From Rhodopseudomonas sp. P2A-2r (GTDB taxonomy: Bacteria > Pseudomonadota > Alphaproteobacteria > Rhizobiales > Xanthobacteraceae): a stretch of DNA of 64,000 nucleotides. Below the pieces are notes generated by a model that searched no databases, was not told the DNA's origin, and was given only the letters and a program-made list of their open reading frames with translations. Positions 27,850 through 35,642 of the stretch are shown here, piece by piece. The stretch spans positions 3,132,001-3,196,000 of the forward strand of contig NZ_CP110389.1 in NCBI RefSeq assembly GCF_026015985.1, in the 5' to 3' direction. How positions within the stretch are numbered: position 1 is the first letter of the stretch; each line of letters starts with the position of its first letter. Both the position numbers and the translations under genes were made by a program.

Positions 27850-29223
27850 ATGTCCGCGCGTATCCTGGTCGTCGACGATATTCCCGCCAATGTCAAATTG
27901 CTGGAAGCGCGGCTTTCGGCTGAGTATTTCGATGTGGTCACCGCATCGAACGGCGCGCAGGCGCTGGAAATCTGCTCGCGCGCCGAATGCGATATCATTC
28001 TGCTCGACGTCATGATGCCCGACATGGATGGCTTCGAGGTCTGCCGCCGGCTGAAGTCGAATCCGGCAACGCACTTCATTCCGGTGGTCATGGTGACGGC
28101 GCTCGACAGCCCGGCCGATCGCGTGCGCGGCCTCGAGGCCGGCGCCGATGATTTCCTCACCAAGCCGGTGTCCGACGTGGTGCTGATCGCGCGCGTTCGG
28201 TCGCTGACCCGGCTGAAGATGATGACTGACGAACTACGCATGCGCGCCATCACCTCGCTGGAAATCGGCGTGCAGGCGCCCGAGCGTAGCGCCGTGTCCG
28301 ATCTCGGCAAGGGCGGCCGCATCCTGCTGGTGGACGACCGGCCGTCATCCTATGAGCGGCTGGCGCCGGTGCTTTCGGCCGAGCATACCGTCGATGTCGA
28401 GCCGAACCCCGCCGAGGCGCTCTTCCATGCGGCCGATGGCAACTACGATCTGCTGATCGTCTCGCTCAGCCTTGAAAATTTCGACGGGCTTCGGCTGTGC
28501 AGCCAGGCGCGCTCGCTGGAGCGCACCAGGCAGGTGCCGATCCTGGCGATCGCCGACGCCGACAACAATGCCCGGCTGTTGCGCGGTCTGGAAATCGGCG
28601 TCAACGACTACCTGATGCGCCCGGTGGACAAGAACGAATTGCTGGCGCGGGTGCGCACGCAGATCCGCCGTCGCCGCTACACCGATCACCTGCGCGACAA
28701 CATGCAGAATTCCATCGAGATGGCCATCACCGATGGCCTCACCGGGCTGCACAATCGCCGCTACATGGAAAGCCATCTGGAGACGCTGGCAGAGCAGGCC
28801 GCGACGCGCGGCAAGCCGCTGGCACTGATGATGCTCGATATCGACTTCTTCAAATCGATCAACGACAACCACGGCCACGATGCCGGCGACGACGTGCTGC
28901 GCGAGTTCGCGGTGCGTATCCGCAAGTCGATCCGCGGCATCGATCTCGCTTGTCGCTACGGCGGCGAGGAGTTCGTCATCGTGATGCCGGAGACCGACCA
29001 GCATGTGGCCGGCATGGTGGCGGAGCGGCTGCGCCGTGCCATCGCCGGCGAGCCGTTCTCCATCGACAAGGGCAGCAAGCGGATCGACGTCACCATCTCG
29101 ATCGGCCTGTCGACGCTTGAAAAGAAGGGCGAGCCGATCGCCGACGTCCTCAAGCGCGCCGACGTGGCGCTGTACCGTGCCAAGCACGATGGCCGCAATC
29201 GCGTGGTTGCGGCGGCGGCGTAA
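27850..29223 (+). CDS. pleD: Response regulator PleD, diguanylate cyclase
   Basis: 457 residues: receiver 1 (about 1-120, LLDVMMPDMDG), receiver-like adaptor 2 (about 155-275, with LLVDDRPSS and a diverged phosphorylation region), and a GGDEF domain with GGEEF at about 371-375. The inhibitory I-site RxxD (RGID) sits five residues before GGEEF, so product feedback is expected. It makes c-di-GMP at the pole when phosphorylated and drives the swarmer-to-stalked type transition in Caulobacter. It is the second gene of the divK operon. The two PilZ proteins in this window are possible downstream receptors. Confidence 0.95.
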   Translation: MSARILVVDDIPANVKLLEARLSAEYFDVVTASNGAQALEICSRAECDIILLDVMMPDMDGFEVCRRLKSNPATHFIPVVMVTALDSPADRVRGLEAGADDFLTKPVSDVVLIARVRSLTRLKMMTDELRMRAITSLEIGVQAPERSAVSDLGKGGRILLVDDRPSSYERLAPVLSAEHTVDVEPNPAEALFHAADGNYDLLIVSLSLENFDGLRLCSQARSLERTRQVPILAIADADNNARLLRGLEIGVNDYLMRPVDKNELLARVRTQIRRRRYTDHLRDNMQNSIEMAITDGLTGLHNRRYMESHLETLAEQAATRGKPLALMMLDIDFFKSINDNHGHDAGDDVLREFAVRIRKSIRGIDLACRYGGEEFVIVMPETDQHVAGMVAERLRRAIAGEPFSIDKGSKRIDVTISIGLSTLEKKGEPIADVLKRADVALYRAKHDGRNRVVAAAA

Positions 29224-29243
29224 GCGGCTCTGCGATCTCCGCC

Positions 29244-29345
29244 GCCATCCTGATGTGCTCGCCGTCTTCGGCGAGCCTCGAAGGATGATGCCCCGCGCTG
29301 TCGCCCTTCGGATCTCGCGAAGGCTCGCACCTGAAGGTGACGACG
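29244..29345. repeat. Dispersed intergenic repeat, CATCCTGA...GGCGAGCCTCGAAGGATG type
   Basis: Shares CATCCTGA and TTCGGCGAGCCTCGAAG with the copy at 21126-21172, and its far end (GGCTCGCACCTGAAGGTGACG region) is roughly complementary to its start, so it is a palindromic unit. It is placed between the convergent pleD and rpmG. Confidence 0.6.
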
Positions 29346-29362
29346 CGTCCATTTCAGCACAA

Positions 29363-29392
29363 CAAAAAAACGGGACCCTTTCGGGTCCCGTT
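29363..29392 (-). terminator. Rho-independent terminator of rpmG
   Basis: On the minus strand a stem ACGGGACCC with its complement is followed by a run of seven T. It lies 30 bases past the rpmG stop. Confidence 0.9.
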
Positions 29393-29421
29393 CAATCCGT
29401 CAGCAGCTGAAGAGACAGCGC

Positions 29422-29589
29422 TTACTTGATCTTGGATTCCTTGAACTCGACGTGCTTGCGCGCCACCGGGTCATACTTCTTCTTGACCATCTTGTCGGTC
29501 ATGGTGCGAGAATTCTTCTTGGCGACGTAATAGAAGCCGGTATCCGCGGTGGAAACGAGCTTAACCTTGATGGTGACCGCTTTGGCCAT
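29422..29589 (-). CDS. rpmG: 50S ribosomal protein L33
   Basis: 55 residues, [20 protein letters not shown] at the start and [13 protein letters not shown] at the end, the standard Proteobacterial L33. It is the cysteine-free form: the YVAKKN and KYDPVARKH regions lack the CxxC pairs of zinc-binding L33. It is a component of the large ribosomal subunit near the E site. Monocistronic, with its own strong terminator downstream; start fixed by the family. Confidence 0.95.
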   Translation of the reverse strand: MAKAVTIKVKLVSTADTGFYYVAKKNSRTMTDKMVKKKYDPVARKHVEFKESKIK

Positions 29590-29714
29590 GGCAAAACCTC
29601 TGAATGTCAGGAATCGGTGACAGCCAGAGCACTGGCCGCGTTGGGGCGCAAACTAGCCTCGAACGCCCCAAAGTCAAGGTTTTCCAGTCGCAATAACCGC
29701 CCGAATCCGGCCCT

Positions 29715-31043
29715 TTAGCCCGGAAAGAAGCGGTTTTCGGGGCGTGGCAGGCCCAGATTCTCCCGCAGGGTGGTTCCCTCGTACTCGGTGCGGAAAATAC
29801 CGCGGCGTTGCAGTTCCGGGATGACCTTGTCGACGAAGTCGTTGAGGCCTTCGGGCAGATAGGGGAACATGATGTTGAAGCCGTCCGAGGCTTCGGTCTC
29901 CAGCCATTCCTGCACCTGGTCGGCAATGGTCGTGGGCGTGCCGACAAAGGCCGAACCGCCGTAGCCGCCGAGCCGCTGCGCGAGCTGGCGGACCGTCAGG
30001 TTTTCCCGCGCAGCGAGATCTATCACGCGCTGGCGTCCGCTCTTGCTGGCGTTGGTCTCCGGAATATTGTCGGGCAGCGGCCCATCGGGATCGAAGCCGG
30101 AGGCGTCGGTGCCAAGGCTGATCGACAGCGAAGCGATGGCGTTGGCGTAGTGCACCTTGCTGTCGAGCAGGGCGCGCTTCTCACGGGCCTCCTCGACGCT
30201 GTCGCCGACCACCACGAAGGCGCCGGGCAGGATCTTCAGATGGTCGCGGTTCCGGCCAAGTCTGTCCATACGGCCCTTGATGTCGGCATAGAGCTTTTGC
30301 GCATCGCCGATCGCACCGCCGCCGGTGAACACCGCTTCGGCTGTTTCCGCTGCCAGTTGCCTGCCGTCGTCCGAAGCGCCGGCCTGCACGATCACCGGCC
30401 AGCCCTGGACGGGACGGGCGATGTTCAGCGGTCCGCGCACCTTGAAGTATTTCCCCTTGTGATCCAGCACATGCATCTTGTCGGGATTCATGTAGATGCC
30501 GCTCTCGACGTCGCGCGGAAAGGCGTCGTCGGCGAAGGAATCCCACAGGCCGGTGACCACGTCGTAGAATTCGCGGGCGCGTTTGTAGCGCTCGGCATGC
30601 TCCATGTGATCGTCGAGGCCGAAATTCAGCGCCGCATCGGGATTTGAGGTGGTGACGATGTTCCAGCCGGCACGGCCGCCGGAGACGTGGTCGAGTGAGG
30701 CGAAACGGCGGGCGACGTGATACGGCTCGTCGAAGGTGGTGGAGCCGGTGGCCACCAGCCCGATATGGTCGGTGACCGCGGCGAGCGCCGACAGCAGGGT
30801 GAACGGCTCGAACGATGTCACGGTGTGGCTGCGCTTCAACGCCTCGATCGGCATGTTGAGCACGGCGAGATGGTCGGCCATGAAGAAGGCGTCGAACTTG
30901 CCGGCCTCCAGTTTCCGGATCATCTGCTTCAGAGCGGGAAAATTGAAGTTGGCGTCGGGGAGAGCGCCGGGATAACGCCAGGCTCCGGTGTGAATGCTGA
31001 CCGGCCGCATGAACGCCCCGAGCCGCAACTGACGCTTCGCCAT
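29715..31043 (-). CDS. LLM class flavin-dependent monooxygenase (NtaA/SnaA/DszA type)
   Basis: 442 residues. KRQLRLGAFMRPVSIHTGAWR, FDAFFMADHLAV, HVARRFASLDHVSGGRAGWNIVTT and QGWPVIVQAGASDDGR are the usual landmarks of this bacterial luciferase-like branch, which uses reduced FMN from a partner reductase to oxidise substrates such as nitrilotriacetate or sulfur compounds. The substrate here is unknown and no reductase or transporter gene is adjacent. The ATG at 31043 gives the expected MAKRQ start; the longer in-frame ORF adds an unlikely leader. Confidence 0.88.
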   Translation of the reverse strand: MAKRQLRLGAFMRPVSIHTGAWRYPGALPDANFNFPALKQMIRKLEAGKFDAFFMADHLAVLNMPIEALKRSHTVTSFEPFTLLSALAAVTDHIGLVATGSTTFDEPYHVARRFASLDHVSGGRAGWNIVTTSNPDAALNFGLDDHMEHAERYKRAREFYDVVTGLWDSFADDAFPRDVESGIYMNPDKMHVLDHKGKYFKVRGPLNIARPVQGWPVIVQAGASDDGRQLAAETAEAVFTGGGAIGDAQKLYADIKGRMDRLGRNRDHLKILPGAFVVVGDSVEEAREKRALLDSKVHYANAIASLSISLGTDASGFDPDGPLPDNIPETNASKSGRQRVIDLAARENLTVRQLAQRLGGYGGSAFVGTPTTIADQVQEWLETEASDGFNIMFPYLPEGLNDFVDKVIPELQRRGIFRTEYEGTTLRENLGLPRPENRFFPG

Positions 31044-31214
31044 TGCCAGATCCCCATGTGATGACCGGCCAGAGATAGGCACAGCGCGGCCTGATGGTAC
31101 CCCCGGGGACCGAGAAGATTATTGCGATTTACGTGCGTCGAAGGTGAGAATTGCCCGCCGCTGTCCCCGACCGCCGGCGTCGTGGCCCATTCGAATTCGG
31201 CGCAGCGACGAGCG

Positions 31215-31436
31215 TCAGAACTCGTTGTCGCCAGCGCGGTATTCGCTCGCCATCAGCTCTTCGTTCTCCGCGAGTTGAATCCAGGCCAAAGCCAGATCAA
31301 GCATGGCGCGGACTTTCACCGGGTCATCTTCCATATGTGCCCGCACGCCAAGCGCCGCTGCAGTTTGACGGTATTGCAACGATACAGAAGTGAAGGTCGA
31401 AAGCTCGGCCTCTTCGATCCGGTGCAACTGTCCCAC
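31215..31436 (-). CDS. Small hypothetical protein
   Basis: 73 residues, acidic and helical, no recognised family. It is supported by a strong ribosome site (GAGGAG) eight bases before the GTG start and by balanced protein-like composition (RIEEAELSTFTSVSLQYRQT). No membrane segment. Intergenic regions flank it on both sides, so it is a separate unit. Function unknown. Confidence 0.5.
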   Translation of the reverse strand: MGQLHRIEEAELSTFTSVSLQYRQTAAALGVRAHMEDDPVKVRAMLDLALAWIQLAENEELMASEYRAGDNEF

Positions 31437-31705
31437 GTCTGAACTCCTCGCGTCAGGAGATCCAAGTGCTAGCGGTTTCCTTGCCGGATTGCATTAGAGA
31501 GTTTTTAAGAATGCTTCCAAACTGGGGCTGATTTTGTCAGAGGTCGCCGGGCTACTTGTTGAGTAGCACCTCGTCGTCGCATCAATGGAGCAACGGCGGC
31601 GCGCGATGTTCAGCGGCCCCGTGGATTCTGTCGCTCATTAAATTTGAATTTGAGCTAAGTACCGGCCGGATGTCCACAGCCGACTTCACCGGGACAAGTG
31701 CGCGT

Positions 31706-31846
31706 TCAATGGCCGATCTTGGTCGCGAGCGATGCAAGCCCGGTGATTGCCGTTTCGGCATCCTTCAAGTAGCGCCCCTTGAAGTACACGGCATCGATGA
31801 CACCCGTGATGGCAAACATGATTGCAAAGATCACAACGCCGCGCAT
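31706..31846 (-). CDS. Small membrane protein, 46 residues
   Basis: An ORF of 46 codons from ATG 31846 to TGA 31706, with GGAGA just upstream. MRGVVIFAIMFAITGVIDAV at the N-terminus is one hydrophobic segment, followed by a polar helix (YFKGRYLKDAETAITGLASL). No family was recognised. The ribosome site, clean membrane helix and short polar tail make it likely to be translated. Function unknown. Confidence 0.55.
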   Translation of the reverse strand: MRGVVIFAIMFAITGVIDAVYFKGRYLKDAETAITGLASLATKIGH

Positions 31847-32007
31847 GTTCGTTCTCCGGCTGGAACAATGCAAACGCCCGGTCCGGGCGCATCCAATCGC
31901 AACCTGAAGGTGAGATCAAGCGCTGCGGGGGCCGGTATGTGGCTCCCGGCCATCCCATGAAAATAGTGGTTAATCACTCGAAAACCGGTCGCTTCGATGC
32001 CCGGAAA

Positions 32008-32742
32008 TCAGCCTTCGCCCGGCAGTATGTCGAGCTGCATCTTGCCGCCGTACCAGTGGAAAAACGGCAGCGGCGCGTCATGGCGCAGCGGGCCGGTGGC
32101 CAGGCGCTTCTGCAACTGGTTGAGCACGTTCTTGGTCATGGCGTGGGCGTCGGCCAGGTGCTCCGATCCGAGTTCGACCCACACCAGCTCGACCAGTTCG
32201 GCATCCGCATGGACCACGCCGTCGATGCGATGCGCGATGGCCGATGCGTCGGCGGTAAAGAACCTGGTATCAAAACGCTTGATGCGGCCGGGCGGAGTAA
32301 TGGCGCGGGCGATCAGGAACAGACCGGAGGGATCGGGAAGCAGGCCGGCATCGCTGAACGCTTCCCAGCCGCCGCTCAGTTTCGGCACGACGCCGTCGGT
32401 CTTGCGGCCGAGGCAGAGGCCGGTCTCCTCGCAGGCCTCGCGAATTGCCGCGACAGCGAGCGACCTGGCCCGCGATGGCGGCGTCTTCGGACTGCCCTTG
32501 GCGAGATTGGCTTCAAGTTCGGGCGGCAGCGGCGCGGCGATCGGGATCCTGTTGTCGGTGGGATCGACCCGGCCGCCGGGAAACACAAACTTGCCGGGCA
32601 TGAACACCACGTTTGCATGGCGTTTGCCAACCAGCACTTTCGGGATCGGCCCGGAGCGGTCCACCAGCATCAGCGTCGCGGCATCACGCGGACGCTTGTA
32701 CGGATGGTGATCCGCTTCCTTGCCGACCTGGACCTCGCTCAT
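32008..32742 (-). CDS. NUDIX hydrolase domain protein
   Basis: 244 residues. The Nudix box REACEETGL lies near residue 101-109 (REUxEExGU core), although the first G-x5-E part is replaced by a long insertion. FVFPGGRVDPTD marks the preceding strand-loop, as in the larger NUDT19-like Nudix enzymes (acyl-CoA type). The substrate is unknown. ATG 32742 (MSEVQVGKEA) was taken; the ORF reaches further upstream without support. It is the last gene of the leftward topA-rnr-DUF983-nudix run, 49 bases after the DUF983 stop. Confidence 0.87.
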   Translation of the reverse strand: MSEVQVGKEADHHPYKRPRDAATLMLVDRSGPIPKVLVGKRHANVVFMPGKFVFPGGRVDPTDNRIPIAAPLPPELEANLAKGSPKTPPSRARSLAVAAIREACEETGLCLGRKTDGVVPKLSGGWEAFSDAGLLPDPSGLFLIARAITPPGRIKRFDTRFFTADASAIAHRIDGVVHADAELVELVWVELGSEHLADAHAMTKNVLNQLQKRLATGPLRHDAPLPFFHWYGGKMQLDILPGEG

Positions 32743-32791
32743 TCCATCCTCCGAAATTTCTTGTTGTTCTTGATCGCGGAGGGGCAGCGTA

Positions 32792-33211
32792 TCAGTCCGG
32801 ATTGCCGTCGCCAAATCCGTGCATGCGGAAGGCCCACTGCAGGCCGACCACTGCACCCTTCACCGGCTGCAGCAGCAGCAATGAAGCAATCAGCGTGAAC
32901 GGCAGGTAGATAGCGAGTTGCAGCCAGATCGCCGGCGCGTAATCGGTTTCGATCCACAGAATCACCGGCACCAGCACGTGGCCGACGATGACGATCACCA
33001 GATAGGCCGGCAGATCGTCGGCGCGATGATGGGTGAAATCCTGTCCGCACTTCGAACAGTGATCGTCGACCTTGAGGAAGGCACGAAACAGCTTGCCTTC
33101 GCCGCAATTCGGGCAGCGACCGCGCAGGCCGCGCTTCATCGCCGTCCAGACATTGCGCTTCTCGGGGACCACGGCATCGGGGGTCCAGACCTTGGTTTCC
33201 GTAACGGTCAT
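32792..33211 (-). CDS. DUF983 family membrane protein
   Basis: 139 residues. A zinc-ribbon-like N-terminal part, RGRCPNCGEGKLFRAFLK...CSKCGQDF with two CxxC pairs, is followed by two hydrophobic segments (about 70-88 and 95-112). DUF983 proteins are common in Alphaproteobacteria; no function is established. The ATG overlaps the rnr stop (TGATG), so translation is coupled to rnr. Confidence 0.88.
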   Translation of the reverse strand: MTVTETKVWTPDAVVPEKRNVWTAMKRGLRGRCPNCGEGKLFRAFLKVDDHCSKCGQDFTHHRADDLPAYLVIVIVGHVLVPVILWIETDYAPAIWLQLAIYLPFTLIASLLLLQPVKGAVVGLQWAFRMHGFGDGNPD

Positions 33212-35640
33212 CACTTGCCCTTCCGCTTTTTCGGTTTGCCGGCTGTCGATGCACCGGCGTTGCTGTTCGTCGTGTTGCCCTGCGCAGCCTTGGCCTTCAA
33301 TCGGGCATTTCGTCCAAGCTTGATCTTTTTCGGTGGCTTGGCCGGTTTTGTCGAAGGTCCCTTCGAGACCCCCTTGGCGGACCTGCCGCCCGTGTTCCGG
33401 CCGATGCCGGCAGACCGATCGCCGCGCGCCTCGCGCCGCTGGCTTCTGCGTTCAACGTGACCTTCCGATAAAAGTTCAAAGCGCAGTGCGCCGGCCACCG
33501 GCGCCGCTTCGACCAGGCGCACATCGACCACGTCGCCGAGCGTATGCATGGCGCCACTGCGCGTCCCGACCAGCGCGTGTCGCGCTTCGTCGTAGTTGAA
33601 GTATTCGGTGCCCAGCGTACGGATCGGGATCAGCCCGTCGGCACCGGTATCTGCAAGCTTTACGAACAGGCCGGCCCGGGTAACGCCTGAGATGCGGCCC
33701 TGGAACGTGGCGCCGATGCGATCGGCGAGGAAATGCGCGATCAGCCGGTCCGCGGTTTCGCGTTCGGCCTTCATGGCGCGGCGCTCGGTGACGGAGATCT
33801 GCGCGGCGACTTCGGCCAGCGTCTCCACGGTCTCGGTATCGGGCAGGGCGCCTTCGCCGAGGCCTAGCCCACGGATCAGCGCACGATGAACGATCAGATC
33901 CGCGTATCGCCTGATAGGAGAAGTGAAATGAGCGTAGCGCCGCAGGTTCAGGCCGAAGTGCCCGTAATTTTCGGAGGAGTATTCAGCCTGGGCTTGCGAG
34001 CGCAACACCACTTCATTCACCAGCGGTTCGGAATCGTGTCCCTTGACCTTGGCCAGCACGCTGTTGAACAGCGACGGACGCAGCGCGCCACTCTTGGCGA
34101 ACGGCATGTCGAGGGTCTTCAGGAATTCCTGCAGGTTGTGAACCTTCTCGAGAGTCGGTTCATCGTGCACCCGATAGATAAGCGGCAGCGCCTTCTTTTC
34201 AAGCATCTCGGCCGCCGCGACGTTGGCCAGGATCATGAACTCTTCGATCAGCTTGTGGGCGTCGAGGCGCTGCGGCACGATCACGCGATCGACGGTGCCG
34301 TCGGCCTTCAGCAGGATCTTGCGTTCGGGGATGTCGAGATCGAGCGGATCGCGCTCATCGCGCGCCAGCTTGACGAGATCATAGGCGGCATAGAGCGGCT
34401 TCAGGATCGGCTCGAGGATCGGCCCGGTGGTATCATCCGGCCGGCCGTCGATGGCGGCCTGCGCCTGCGCGTAGTTCAGCTTCGCCGCGGAGCGCATCAG
34501 GATACGGTGGAAGCTGTGCGAGCGCTTGCGGCCATCGGGGCCGATCACCATGCGCACCGCGAGCGCGCCGCGGGCTTCGCCTGGTACCAGCGAACAGAGG
34601 TTGTTGGAGATGCGCTCGGGCAGCATCGGCACCACGCGATCCGGAAAATACACCGAATTGCCGCGGATCAGCGCGTCGTGGTCGAGCGCCGATCCCGGGC
34701 GCACATAGAAAGCGACGTCGGCGATGGCGACGATGACCACCATGCCGCCCTTGTTGGCGGGATCCGGATCCGGCTCGGCATAGACCGCGTCGTCGTGGTC
34801 CTTGGCATCCGGCGGATCGATGGTGACCAGCGGCACGTCGCGCCAGTCCTCGCGGCCAGCCAGCGTCGCCTGTTTGGCGGCCTCGGCTTCGCGCAGCGCT
34901 TCAGGCGAGAATGCCTGCGGAATTTCGTGGGAGTGGATGGCGATCAGGCTGACGGCCTTCTCGGTAGCCAATGAGCCGAGCCGCTCCTTCACCTTGCCGG
35001 AGGCGAGGCCATAGCCGCGCGTGCGCACCAGATCGACGCTGACCAGGTCGCCGTCCTCGGCGCCGCCGCTGTCGGCCTTCGAAATATTGAGTTCGCCGCG
35101 GCCGGCCTGCTTCTTGTCGACCGGGATCAGCCGTCCGCCGCCATCCGGCAATTTTCTGAATATGCCGAGCAGGCGGGGCCGTGACTGGTCCAGCACCTTG
35201 GTAACGCGGCCGAGATAGGAGGCGGTGTCGCCTTCGCTTTCCAGTTTCTCGATGCGCAGAAGCGCACGGTCGCCGACACCGGCGGCGGTGCCGGCAGCAG
35301 GGCGGCGCGGCACGTGGATGCGGATCTTGGGCGCCGGGCCACTGGCGACTTCGTCCCATTCAGCGGGCGTGGCGATCAGCTCGCCATCGCTGTCGCGACC
35401 GGTGACATCGACGATCAGGGTCGGCGGCAGCGCCAGCGGTTCGGCGATGGTCTTGCCGCGCTTGGCGATGGTGCCGGCGTCGGCGAGCTCACGCAGGATG
35501 CGTTTCAGCTCGATGCGGTCGGCGTTCTTCAGGCCGAACTCGCGGGCGATTTCGCGGGTGCCGATCTTGCCGGGATGAGTGCGCACGAACGCAATGATCG
35601 CATCCTGGGTCGGAAAGCCGGTGTCGCGCTTTTTACTCAC
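33211..35640 (-). CDS. rnr: Ribonuclease R
   Basis: 809 residues. 3'-5' exoribonuclease of the RNB family that degrades structured RNA. It has an N-terminal helix-turn-helix-like region, cold-shock domains, the RNB catalytic core with TIDPPDAKDHDDAVYAE (active-site aspartates) and an S1 domain (FQGRISGVTRAGLFVKL). The C-terminal 70 residues are a Lys/Ala/Gly-rich basic tail, as is usual. The GTG start at 35640 is two bases after the topA stop, so it is probably translationally coupled. Confidence 0.95.
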   Translation of the reverse strand: MSKKRDTGFPTQDAIIAFVRTHPGKIGTREIAREFGLKNADRIELKRILRELADAGTIAKRGKTIAEPLALPPTLIVDVTGRDSDGELIATPAEWDEVASGPAPKIRIHVPRRPAAGTAAGVGDRALLRIEKLESEGDTASYLGRVTKVLDQSRPRLLGIFRKLPDGGGRLIPVDKKQAGRGELNISKADSGGAEDGDLVSVDLVRTRGYGLASGKVKERLGSLATEKAVSLIAIHSHEIPQAFSPEALREAEAAKQATLAGREDWRDVPLVTIDPPDAKDHDDAVYAEPDPDPANKGGMVVIVAIADVAFYVRPGSALDHDALIRGNSVYFPDRVVPMLPERISNNLCSLVPGEARGALAVRMVIGPDGRKRSHSFHRILMRSAAKLNYAQAQAAIDGRPDDTTGPILEPILKPLYAAYDLVKLARDERDPLDLDIPERKILLKADGTVDRVIVPQRLDAHKLIEEFMILANVAAAEMLEKKALPLIYRVHDEPTLEKVHNLQEFLKTLDMPFAKSGALRPSLFNSVLAKVKGHDSEPLVNEVVLRSQAQAEYSSENYGHFGLNLRRYAHFTSPIRRYADLIVHRALIRGLGLGEGALPDTETVETLAEVAAQISVTERRAMKAERETADRLIAHFLADRIGATFQGRISGVTRAGLFVKLADTGADGLIPIRTLGTEYFNYDEARHALVGTRSGAMHTLGDVVDVRLVEAAPVAGALRFELLSEGHVERRSQRREARGDRSAGIGRNTGGRSAKGVSKGPSTKPAKPPKKIKLGRNARLKAKAAQGNTTNSNAGASTAGKPKKRKGK

Positions 35641-35642
35641 AA

